Origin: an uncultured Odoribacter sp.
GTDB lineage: Bacteria > Bacteroidota > Bacteroidia > Bacteroidales > Marinifilaceae
DNA length: 7,946 nt
Direction of reading: 5' to 3'
NCBI GenBank assembly: GCA_934725835.1
Contig: CAKVCR010000128.1
Location: 1 to 7,946 of the forward strand
This document shows, piece by piece, positions 1 to 6,578 of this stretch (position 1 is the first letter of the stretch; each line of letters begins with the position of its first letter). The position numbers and the translations under genes were made by a program. The notes below the pieces were generated by a model. It did no database searches and was not told the origin of the DNA. It was given only the letters and a program-made list of their open reading frames with translations.

Positions 1-1
1 A

Positions 2-82
2 TTATTTGATTTTTCTGAGGAGAGGAACAACCTAGATGCTTGGGAAGAATATTTAAATAAAATAGAAAAAGAAATCACATAA
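2..82 (+). CDS. 3' end of an unknown gene (partial)
   Basis: The window opens inside a plus-strand reading frame that ends with TAA at 80-82, giving 26 residues. The tail begins LFDFSEERNN and ends NKIEKEIT, and it is rich in acidic and charged residues. It is probably a soluble helical C terminus. The stop codon lies inside the left part of a strong terminator hairpin, as expected for a true gene end. No family can be recognised from so short a piece. An accidental open frame cannot be excluded, but the fit of the stop with the terminator supports a real gene. Confidence 0.6.
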   Translation, partial: LFDFSEERNNLDAWEEYLNKIEKEIT

Positions 83-105
83 TCCAAAATGTGATTTCTT
101 TTTTT
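71..105 (+). terminator. Rho-independent terminator, probably bidirectional
   Basis: The arms GAAATCACAT (71-80) and ATGTGATTTC (89-98) form a perfect 10-bp stem with an 8-nt loop. A run of seven T follows at 99-105. On the minus strand the same hairpin is followed by TTTTTCTATTTTATTT, so it can also end the tRNA-Lys transcript arriving from the right. The T run touches the last base of the tRNA CCA end. Confidence 0.88.
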
Positions 106-180
106 GGTGCACCATCTCGGACTCGAACCGAGGGTCTTCTGATTAAGAGTCAGCTGCTTTACCAACTAAGCTAATGGTGC
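105..180 (-). tRNA. tRNA-Lys (anticodon CTT)
   Basis: This is a complete 76-nt cloverleaf on the minus strand with the CCA end encoded. The acceptor GCACCAT pairs with ATGGTGC, and the discriminator base is A. The D stem is GCTT/AAGC with an AGTTGGTA loop. The T stem is CTCGG/CCGAG with a TTCGAGT loop, and the variable loop has 5 nt. The anticodon loop CTCTTAA carries CTT (plus-strand bases 145-147), which reads AAG lysine codons. The outermost base pair of the anticodon stem is a G-A mismatch, and the inner four pairs are perfect. Its promoter lies about 23 bases upstream, and it ends in the shared hairpin. Confidence 0.96.
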
Positions 181-202
181 ATTTATTTTGTTTAGCTTGT
201 TT

Positions 203-231
203 ATTATAATACCATTTTTTTGCTTTGTCAA
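203..231 (-). promoter_or_regulatory. Consensus sigma-A promoter of tRNA-Lys
   Basis: Read on the minus strand there is an exact TTGACA (-35, plus bases 226-231), a 17-bp spacer and an exact TATAAT (-10, plus bases 203-208). Transcription should start near 196, giving a leader of about 15 nt before the mature 5' end at 180. A perfect consensus fits a stable-RNA gene. Confidence 0.9.
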
Positions 232-247
232 TATTATTTGTAAGGGT

Positions 248-261
248 CGCTATTTATAGCG
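248..261. repeat. Short inverted repeat at the left IS flank
   Basis: CGCTAT and ATAGCG form 6-bp arms around a TT centre, directly next to the left end of the insertion sequence. No T run follows on either strand, so it is not a convincing terminator. It may be part of the insertion target or chance. Confidence 0.4.
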
Positions 262-288
262 TGTATAAGTGTCAATGATGTGAAACAA
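262..288 (+). repeat. Left terminal inverted repeat of the IS
   Basis: This end runs from TGTATAAG to the conserved TGATGTGAAACAA core. Against the right end, 19 of 27 positions match without gaps, and 13 of these are the contiguous inner core. The outer half is the divergent part. Confidence 0.75.
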
Positions 289-314
289 GAATATATAAAA
301 ACAAATCATTTTAA

Positions 315-1235
315 TTAAATTGCATAGTTAACCATTCCAAATACTTCTAACTCGGCTCGTTTCTCTTGTGGTGTTAAGTATTTCAATACTGCCATTGGTA
401 TGTTATTTGATCTTTTTAGATATCTTTTCCCTTGTTCTCTTAAATCTTCTAAACTATAGAATTTTAAATAACTGTAAAATCTTTCATTATCATTCCTATG
501 ACTTCTTTCCACTTTGCCATTGTGCTCAGGTGTTCTTGGCTGTATCTTATGATGTTTAATTCCTAGCTCTCTTAGTATTCTTTCTAATGGGTGTTCTTTC
601 TTTATATCTGCTTTATTGTATGTAAATTCTATTCCGTTGTCTGTCTGTATTTCTTTTGGTTTGTATCCAAAATATTCTATAACTCTCCTTACAAAATCTA
701 CTGTATTTGTTGGAGTATGTTCTTCATACCAATACAAATATCTTTCTCGTGTTGCTTCATCTATATATGTGTATTGATAAAACTTTTTATCTTCTGGTAT
801 TTGTGGACTTTTACATTCATTTGGTACATATTTTACATCCATTTGCCCTTTTTCGCCCACATTTTTTGGTGTTTCATATTTCTTGTTATGTTTCTTCTTT
901 GATGTATTCTTTATGTTCATTCCTTTGTAGAATTTTATATCCAATCTCCTCATAACTCTGTATAGTTCTGTTATCGTTCGTTTGTCTCCTTTTTCTCTTT
1001 TTAGCTTTATCAATAATTCGCATAATGTTATTCTTGGATTTCTTCTTACATAATTTCTTATCCATCTTATTTCTTGGTTTGTATGTGAATTTGGATGCTT
1101 ACTTCTAGGCCTATGAGATTTATCCATTATACTTTCTTTTGTTCCATCATATATCTTATTCCATCTCCAAAGTGAAATCCTTGATATATGGTACTTTCTA
1201 CATACATATTCTATGTCTCCACAATTTCTATACAT
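315..1235 (-). CDS. IS481/IS3-like DDE transposase, probably 5'-damaged
   Basis: The 306-residue protein is a DNA transposase with an integrase-type (rve) catalytic core. A helix-turn-helix segment lies near residues 9-45 (HISRISLWRW). Candidate catalytic residues are D133 in GQMDVKYVP, D199 in IQTDNGIEF and E243 in HNGKVERSH. The C terminus (LTPQEKRAE) is typical of this group. ATG at 1235 is not a convincing natural start: it has no ribosome binding site and lies inside the helix-turn-helix. The same frame continues upstream through LPHDINTRKYAVE to a TAA at 1293-1295. Beyond that TAA, six more codons in frame lead to an ATG at 1313 with an upstream AAAGGAG. The original protein was therefore probably about 332 residues, now interrupted by a nonsense codon. 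The catalytic core is intact, but activity is doubtful. Confidence 0.85.
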   Translation of the reverse strand: MYRNCGDIEYVCRKYHISRISLWRWNKIYDGTKESIMDKSHRPRSKHPNSHTNQEIRWIRNYVRRNPRITLCELLIKLKREKGDKRTITELYRVMRRLDIKFYKGMNIKNTSKKKHNKKYETPKNVGEKGQMDVKYVPNECKSPQIPEDKKFYQYTYIDEATRERYLYWYEEHTPTNTVDFVRRVIEYFGYKPKEIQTDNGIEFTYNKADIKKEHPLERILRELGIKHHKIQPRTPEHNGKVERSHRNDNERFYSYLKFYSLEDLREQGKRYLKRSNNIPMAVLKYLTPQEKRAELEVFGMVNYAI

Positions 1236-1313
1236 TTCTACTGCATATTTTCTTGTGTTAATATCGTGTGGAAGGTATCTTTTTTTATTATTTTATGTTA
1301 TACTATTATTCAT
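1236..1313 (-). pseudogene. Probable original N terminus of the transposase, split by TAA
   Basis: In the transposase frame, ATG at 1313-1311 begins MNNSIT, then TAA at 1295-1293, then NNKKRYLPHDINTRKYAVE running directly into the transposase. The second part looks like a natural start to the first helix-turn-helix of the enzyme. A single base change from AAA, CAA or GAA would explain the stop. AAAGGAG lies upstream with a long 13-nt spacing to the ATG. A run of seven A's (AAAAAAAG) follows the stop, but no frameshift is needed because both parts are in the same frame. Confidence 0.6.
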
Positions 1314-1380
1314 AAGTGATTTAAATCTCCTTTATATAATTTTGGTTTTGCAACTTAATTATATATGATTTAAATCACTT
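1314..1380 (-). promoter_or_regulatory. Long hairpin around the transposase start: anti-read-through element
   Basis: AAGTGATTTAAATC (1314-1327) and GATTTAAATCACTT (1367-1380) are perfect 14-bp inverted arms. An inner pair, TATAATATA-like (1333-1341 with 1357-1365), extends the stem by 9 bp around a 15-nt loop. The ribosome binding site (AAGGAG, about 1328-1333) lies in the bulge between the two helices, and the probable start codon abuts the outer arm. Transcripts from the element's own promoter should start near 1351 and lack the 1357-1380 arms. Only transcripts entering from outside could fold fully. Confidence 0.65.
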
Positions 1381-1386
1381 ATTCAA
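1358..1386 (-). promoter_or_regulatory. Transposase promoter
   Basis: On the minus strand TTGAAT (plus bases 1381-1386) is separated by exactly 17 bp from TATAAT (plus bases 1358-1363). The start site should fall near 1351, about 38 nt before the ATG at 1313. The promoter overlaps the distal arm of the long hairpin. Confidence 0.7.
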
Positions 1387-1398
1387 TTTTTATTATCT

Positions 1399-1425
1399 TT
1401 GTTTCACATCAATTGTAACACTACA
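1399..1425 (-). repeat. Right terminal inverted repeat of the IS
   Basis: In reverse complement this end reads TGTAGTGTTACAAT followed by the same TGATGTGAAACAA core as the left end. It lies just upstream of the transposase promoter, as is usual for the promoter-proximal end of an IS. Confidence 0.75.
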
Positions 1426-1427
1426 AA

Positions 1428-1453
1428 ATTTAAAATAAACATTTAAAATAAAC
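1428..1453. repeat. 13-bp tandem direct repeat upstream of the operon promoter
   Basis: ATTTAAAATAAAC occurs twice with no gap (1428-1440 and 1441-1453) and ends one base before the -35 box of the operon promoter. It lies just outside the right end of the IS. It could be a regulator binding site or a local slippage duplication. Confidence 0.75.
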
Positions 1454-1454
1454 A

Positions 1455-1483
1455 TTGTAATTTTTCTTTAGTAACATTATAAT
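1455..1483 (+). promoter_or_regulatory. Promoter of the three-gene operon
   Basis: TTGTAA (1455-1460) is followed after exactly 17 bp by TATAAT (1478-1483). Transcription should begin near 1490, leaving a leader of about 32 nt. AGGAG at 1507-1511 precedes the ATG at 1522 by 10 nt and supports that start. Confidence 0.75.
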
Positions 1484-1521
1484 AATATTGAGTTATTGTA
1501 TATTTTAGGAGAATTATAATT

Positions 1522-4500
1522 ATGTCAAATGTACCACAAAACGAAAGAAAAAAATTAAGTGTAGAAGAATTTCAATACTATAAAAAAACTTTGTCAATGG
1601 ATAACCTTATGTATGTATATAGTTTTAAAGCGCTTTTGGAAGAAACTGATCTAACAGTTGAAAAGTATAGAGATTTTTGCTTAAAAGAATTTAATATAGA
1701 TACAAAAGAATTTGAAGAAATGCTTAATGCATTTGATGAGATTTTAAAGCCATTTGGAATAGGATTGACAGATTGTTCTGCTGAACAAATTTTAGAACAA
1801 TTTCCAGAGGAACTAAAAAGCGATTTATTACAATATAAAAATGAAAGTGTTTCTAAATACAATTTAAGTGGACTTACATTAGATGAAGAAACTGAAAAGG
1901 AAAAGGAACAAGAAATTAGGAATAAATTGGAAAAAATTCAATCAAGAATTGGTACATATGATTTAAGCGAAATTCCACCACAAATGTTTTGTGATATTAA
2001 ATATGGATTAGAAAAGATAGATTTTGAAAATACTGGCGCAAAATTAGATATGCAAAATATCCAAGGACACATAAATGGTTCCATTAAAGGTTGTGATTTA
2101 ATAAGCTATGATCCTAAGGTTTATCTAATATCATGCAAAACGAAATATAATGAAGAATTGCGCACAGAAGAGTTTGTGAGAGATGAAAATCATTTTTATG
2201 TTTCAAATATTGATGAATCACAAATATCAAGGGTGTTAGATTATTTTAATGAACATAGAGATGATTTGAGGAAAAGTGATTACTTTCTTCTAGCATCATT
2301 CTTAACAAAGAAAGATGTTCAGGAAGGTTATATGTGGTTTATAGAAAATGCTATTGAATATATTAAAAATTCATATGAATTTCCTTCAGTATGGGAATCT
2401 TTATCAGAAGAACTTCAAGAAAAGTTTTTAAGTATAGTAGAAGAATTAATAGAAGAAAAAGGAAAAACAGATATTAACAGGAACCCTATTTTAGAACGAA
2501 TATTAAATAAAACACATATTAATATAATTAAAAAATTAGAAAGAAGTTTAGAGCAGTTATATACTCAAGAAGATGAGAAATTTGATTTCAAAAACTATTC
2601 ACGATATATATGGAGAAATTTACCTGCACAATATCAAAATGAGAATCTTTTTGCTATATTAGAGAAAAATGACGGAAATATTTATGATTTAAAAGAACTC
2701 TTTCATAAAAGTGCACTCGAAGTTCAGAAAGAACAGTTTGCTAATGTTTTTGAAATGCTAACAGCAAAGAATGGGAATAGTGAGACGAGACCTGATTTAG
2801 AAAAAATATATAATTTTCTTACGCTTGAAGACCCATATGGAAACAAATATTATACTTTTAAGAGAATAATAGGCGAAAAAGAGGCACTCAAAATCTTTGA
2901 TGCACTAAAAGAAAGACAAGATGATAGATTTACTTTAAAAACTCTTTGGCAAACATTTGACGAAGAAACTCAAAAAAAATTTTTAACAGATATTTTACTT
3001 AATCAAAACGGTAATAGCGAATATAAAGAAATATGGAATTTAACAGATTTTGAAGTTAAAAAAGATTTGTATTTTGAAGTATTAGAAAAAATTGATAAAG
3101 ATAATATAGATTTAGAAACATATTTTAAAGGGAAAGCATATATTGATTTATTAAATGATTATGAAAAAGAAGATATATCAAAAAAATATGAAATTATGCA
3201 AAAAGACCCGCAAAGATATATACATGCAATATATTATTCTATGAGTATGCAAATTCCAGAGAACATAGATGAGATTATTAAATTATATGGAGAAGCAGAA
3301 CTTAATGCATTAGACACAGCATTAAAAGGAGCTATGCTAAACAGTGCTAATATAAATCAATTGATAGAAGGAATACCTCAAATTGGTAGTAAATTGATAC
3401 TTGATATCCTTAAAAGTAATTCAGATATGATAAGGCAATATTCAGAAAGGCTTATTTCTAAACTAGCAAGTTTACCTGAACAAGAAAGAGATACATATTA
3501 TCAAAAAGTTGAAAATGTTTTTGCACAAAATTTGCCTGATTTCATTAAATTATATAAATATTATCAGTTAGATACTTTTGATAAACATCATATTGGAGTA
3601 CAATCGAGTGCGTTGCCACCAACAATGCAAAACGCATCTAGTAAAAGAATGCAAGATAGAATTATTTTTTCAGATTTATTTAGAATTTCAATGGATTCTA
3701 ATAATAAATCATTAAGAGATTTTATTGGTGAATTAAAAGATGGAAATGAAATCTATATTAAATATGTAAATGGTGGAGAAAATATAGAATTATTATCTCA
3801 ACAAGAACAATTACAAATGCAAAGATATTTAAAATCCATATACCTACTATATAAATTAACCGACAGTAATTTATTAGACGAAAAGAACAATAAAAAAATA
3901 GTTTATACTGGCGATATTAAAACTGATGCGCAAAATATTAGTAGGAAATATTCAATTGATGGGAAAATAAAAAATTTGCCAGATCAAATACTAAGGTCAA
4001 TTATTGGACCATTTCAAGAAATGTATGAAGGAATAGATACAATTTCTGAAATAGAAGAATATATGGATAGAAAAATTAATGAATCAAATGAATATCATAA
4101 AGAATTAGCAAAACAAACACCAATTTTATTAGAAGAAGGAGATCTTGTTGAAGGAGTTCGAAGTGGATTTAATGTATTTCCAAGTATTATTACAAATGGA
4201 ATATTAGCTGGAGATTTTTTAGGTGCTCAAGCCACAAAAGATGCTACTCCATTAGCAGCAGATTTTGGCTCTATAACTGAATCAAATAATGGTACTTCTT
4301 TTGATAAACAAATTGGGAACACAGCAGCTAATAGCTATAGCTCTACATTGTATTTGGTAGTAAAGAAACGTAATAAAATGGAATATATTGACGACAACAG
4401 TGAATCTCAAAACACAATGGCACAAAGGATAGAAAAATATTCATCTAAAGAAGAAATTAAAAGAAGAGTAAGTGCTAGAGCAAGAAAAGACTATTCTGAA

Positions 4501-5832
4501 AGAAAATATGAGGTATATGATGGAGCTTATGCTTCAGATCATAGATTAATTAGAACTGGTGTGGGAGTTTCAGACATAGATTATATTGTAGTAGATAGAT
4601 ATGATAAACGCTATGGGTACGAACTTGCAATGAACGGAACATATATTCCAGTTGTAGATAGGGATACTGGGAAAATTGTATTTACACCAGATGACTACAA
4701 GGCTATAAGAGATAAAATGCAAGGGTTAAATTATTATGATGCTGGAGAATTTGCTGTGGATGAATCGGCATATACCCAAGAAGCTAGTCAATTAACAGCT
4801 GAACTTTTTAATGATAATAGTGATGAACCAAGTAATATGAGGGAGGCAAGAACAAAAAGAGTTGCAATTGAAGAAGTAGTAAAAAAAGCTTTATCTGAAG
4901 ATGAAATAGGATTAGACTTAAGAACTGAACTTTCAAGAGATATGTCTTCTGGTTTCGTTGAACTTATAGATACTGGTTCTACTGGTAGAGGAACAAATAT
5001 GCCTGGTGGAGGAGATTTTGATTTTACATTAAAACTAGATAAAGAAATCATTGATAATCCTAAAAAATTAAAGGTGTTCAAAAATGCTTTGAGAAAAGCT
5101 TTTGCAGATAGAGGTAAAGAATCAGATGAGACTAATGCAGGAGATTTCAGATATAAAAAAGTTGCAATAGAAGGACTTGAAAGCCCTGTAGATTTAGATG
5201 TTACTTTTATGCCAAAAAGTGAACATGTAAGATATTCTACTGATATGTGCATTGCAGAAAGATTAAACGGGTTAAAAAAATCTAATCCAGAAGGATATAG
5301 ATATACAATAGCAAATATTGTTCTTGCTAAACAAAAATTTAAAGAAAATGGATTATATAAAAAAACGGGAAGTGATGGCGCTACTGAACTTGGAGGACTT
5401 GGCGGAAGTGGTGTAGAAAATTGGATTTTACAAAATGGTGGCTCTCTAATTAAAGCAATAGATACATTTCTTGAAGCTGCAAATGAATCAGAAAACTTTG
5501 AAGAATTTGCAGAAAAATATCCTATTTTTGATTTTGGAGAAAATCATAGAATTGGAAGATACCCTCATGATAGCTTTATTAGAGGCATGAACGGCGGATA
5601 TTTTAAAGAAATAAAAGAAAAATTATTAAAAATAAGAGAAGAATTAACGCTTCTAAACGAACCAAAAATATCGGAAGGATTTATAGATGGTATTCAAGAA
5701 ATTGCTCAAGCACAAAATAGAACACAAATTGATTCTACTATTGATGATATAAGAAATGGGGCTGCAAATATAAATAGAACTCAACAACCAATAGGAAAAG
5801 ACGGAAAGCCAACAGATTTAAGAGGAGAATAA
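1522..5832 (+). CDS. Giant helical-repeat protein with ART-like region and C-terminal nucleotidyltransferase
   Basis: This 1436-residue protein is very probably cytoplasmic: no signal peptide or membrane segment is visible. Residues 1-870 are mostly charged and helical, with degenerate repeats of about 29 residues near 289-530. Residues 869-1066 contain GDLVEGVRSG, then FPSIITNGILAGDFLG and a strand-rich stretch (IDYIVVD, YIPVVD), which loosely recalls the ADP-ribosyltransferase fold. Residues 1152-1170 read GSTGRGTNMPGGGDFDFTL, the GS...DxD signature of polymerase-beta-type nucleotidyltransferases, with D1165 and D1167 as metal ligands. SPVDLDVTF supplies the third acidic residue, probably D1226. 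Residues 1260-1319, including ELGGLGGSGVENWIL, resemble the region after the catalytic domain in class I CCA-adding and OAS-like enzymes. Substrate and product are unknown. It is the first gene of an operon and overlaps the next by 1 nt. Confidence 0.9.
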   Translation: MSNVPQNERKKLSVEEFQYYKKTLSMDNLMYVYSFKALLEETDLTVEKYRDFCLKEFNIDTKEFEEMLNAFDEILKPFGIGLTDCSAEQILEQFPEELKSDLLQYKNESVSKYNLSGLTLDEETEKEKEQEIRNKLEKIQSRIGTYDLSEIPPQMFCDIKYGLEKIDFENTGAKLDMQNIQGHINGSIKGCDLISYDPKVYLISCKTKYNEELRTEEFVRDENHFYVSNIDESQISRVLDYFNEHRDDLRKSDYFLLASFLTKKDVQEGYMWFIENAIEYIKNSYEFPSVWESLSEELQEKFLSIVEELIEEKGKTDINRNPILERILNKTHINIIKKLERSLEQLYTQEDEKFDFKNYSRYIWRNLPAQYQNENLFAILEKNDGNIYDLKELFHKSALEVQKEQFANVFEMLTAKNGNSETRPDLEKIYNFLTLEDPYGNKYYTFKRIIGEKEALKIFDALKERQDDRFTLKTLWQTFDEETQKKFLTDILLNQNGNSEYKEIWNLTDFEVKKDLYFEVLEKIDKDNIDLETYFKGKAYIDLLNDYEKEDISKKYEIMQKDPQRYIHAIYYSMSMQIPENIDEIIKLYGEAELNALDTALKGAMLNSANINQLIEGIPQIGSKLILDILKSNSDMIRQYSERLISKLASLPEQERDTYYQKVENVFAQNLPDFIKLYKYYQLDTFDKHHIGVQSSALPPTMQNASSKRMQDRIIFSDLFRISMDSNNKSLRDFIGELKDGNEIYIKYVNGGENIELLSQQEQLQMQRYLKSIYLLYKLTDSNLLDEKNNKKIVYTGDIKTDAQNISRKYSIDGKIKNLPDQILRSIIGPFQEMYEGIDTISEIEEYMDRKINESNEYHKELAKQTPILLEEGDLVEGVRSGFNVFPSIITNGILAGDFLGAQATKDATPLAADFGSITESNNGTSFDKQIGNTAANSYSSTLYLVVKKRNKMEYIDDNSESQNTMAQRIEKYSSKEEIKRRVSARARKDYSERKYEVYDGAYASDHRLIRTGVGVSDIDYIVVDRYDKRYGYELAMNGTYIPVVDRDTGKIVFTPDDYKAIRDKMQGLNYYDAGEFAVDESAYTQEASQLTAELFNDNSDEPSNMREARTKRVAIEEVVKKALSEDEIGLDLRTELSRDMSSGFVELIDTGSTGRGTNMPGGGDFDFTLKLDKEIIDNPKKLKVFKNALRKAFADRGKESDETNAGDFRYKKVAIEGLESPVDLDVTFMPKSEHVRYSTDMCIAERLNGLKKSNPEGYRYTIANIVLAKQKFKENGLYKKTGSDGATELGGLGGSGVENWILQNGGSLIKAIDTFLEAANESENFEEFAEKYPIFDFGENHRIGRYPHDSFIRGMNGGYFKEIKEKLLKIREELTLLNEPKISEGFIDGIQEIAQAQNRTQIDSTIDDIRNGAANINRTQQPIGKDGKPTDLRGE
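2386..3111 (+). other. Degenerate repeats of about 29 residues within the giant protein
   Basis: Five helical units share the pattern x-x-[IL]-[WF]-x5-[EQ]-x-[QK]-x3-[FL]-x2-[IV]-[LF]. Their aromatic anchors are W291, W364, F394, W476 and W505. Units begin SVWESLSEEL, RYIWRNLPAQ, KELFHKSALE, KTLWQTFDEE and KEIWNLTDFE. Three anchor-to-anchor steps are not a single unit length (73 and 82 residues, against 30 and 29), so further units may be eroded between them. This suggests an alpha-solenoid-like scaffold for binding a partner, which is inference. Confidence 0.5.
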
Positions 5833-6578
5833 TGATGAAAAGATATTATTATCATGGTATTGAACAGTGGGTTGGACTAGCAGGAATAGAAACTATTGAA
5901 GAAATTATTAATTCTGGGGCTATACGTCCAAGACCAATACAAATTGATGAAAATACAACTATTAATAGGTTATGTTTATATAGAAAAAATGAAGATTACG
6001 ATTATAACAATAAAGGAAACATATTAACTTCTGCAAGAGATGGATGGATTGATAATTGTATGTTTTTTGTAATATTGCCTGATATAGAAGCAAGTAAAAC
6101 CCCATTAGGTACAGAAAATGATTATTCATTATTATATACCAATCTAATAGATGAATGGAGAACTTCTAATCCTATTCCTCTAAATAGAATTGTTGGTATT
6201 GCATTTCCATTTGAAACAATTATAGAAGATTTAGAAAAATATGGCCCAGAATGGTTTGTAGATGAAGACCTTATTGAAAGACCTAATCGTTTGTTGATAT
6301 TAAAAAGGATTATTGATTTTGCGAAAAAGCAAGGTTGGATGATTTTGAATAGTAATGAAGAAAACTTATGTGATAGATTAGACGAGCAATTAGATAAAGA
6401 AAGTAAAGCTACTTCACAAGTGAGTAAAATTGGACAAGATTTTTTATCTGGTGTAAGCAAGTTTTCAGAACTTCAAACTCACACAAATATAGAAGAGATG
6501 ATAAAGAAAATAGAATCATATTATTCTGTAAGGACTAATGAAACTGAATATAGTAAAAAAGGAGATGAACACAAATGA
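5832..6578 (+). CDS. Putative ADP-ribosyltransferase/KptA-like protein (tentative)
   Basis: The 248-residue protein is soluble, without signal or membrane segments. Its N terminus reads KRYYYHGIE, followed by IEEIINSGAIRPR (residues 22-34). This recalls the strand-HG...IL..G(L/I) opening of PARP, KptA and other ADP-ribosyltransferase-fold proteins, with H8-G9 as the candidate NAD-binding pair. Probable strands follow at MFFVILPD (77-84) and RIVGIAFP (119-126). The rest is helical and acidic, and the last 40 residues look like a linker. No catalytic glutamate can be assigned with confidence. It overlaps the giant gene by 1 nt (TAATG). AGGAG at 5823-5827 is 4 nt from this ATG and 7 nt from a second in-frame ATG at 5835, which may be the real start. 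The function is unproven. Confidence 0.75.
   Translation: MMKRYYYHGIEQWVGLAGIETIEEIINSGAIRPRPIQIDENTTINRLCLYRKNEDYDYNNKGNILTSARDGWIDNCMFFVILPDIEASKTPLGTENDYSLLYTNLIDEWRTSNPIPLNRIVGIAFPFETIIEDLEKYGPEWFVDEDLIERPNRLLILKRIIDFAKKQGWMILNSNEENLCDRLDEQLDKESKATSQVSKIGQDFLSGVSKFSELQTHTNIEEMIKKIESYYSVRTNETEYSKKGDEHK

Larger units (their letters stand above)
262..1425 (-). mobile_element. IS481/IS3-like insertion sequence
   Basis: This element of about 1.16 kb carries one DDE transposase on the minus strand. Its terminal inverted repeats share an exact 13-bp core, TGATGTGAAACAA, at 276-288 and in reverse complement at 1399-1411. The outer bases are imperfect. Both ends can be read as starting TGTA at 262 and 1425, with an AGTGT block further in. 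A shorter choice, TGT...ACA at 270-1420, is also possible, so the tips are uncertain by about 8 bases. No target-site duplication is visible with either choice. The family follows from the transposase motifs. Assignment to IS481 rather than another IS3-like group is likely but not certain. Confidence 0.85.

Noticed and set aside
105..180. tRNA-Lys as the attachment site of an integrated element
   Set aside because: Integration normally uses the 3' half of a tRNA, which here faces away from the accessory genes. No second copy of the tRNA end and no integrase gene is present in the window.
368..955. Several plus-strand open frames rich in Phe, Leu and Tyr (368-559, 591-902, 707-955)
   Set aside because: They are antisense to the transposase, look membrane-like only because of the complementary A-rich codons, and lack ribosome binding sites.
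4788..5252. 154-residue minus-strand frame inside the giant gene
   Set aside because: It is Ser/Leu-rich and lies opposite the nucleotidyltransferase motifs, so it is a shadow of a clearly conserved coding strand. The minus-strand frames at 1578-1862 and 6122-6460 were rejected for the same reason.
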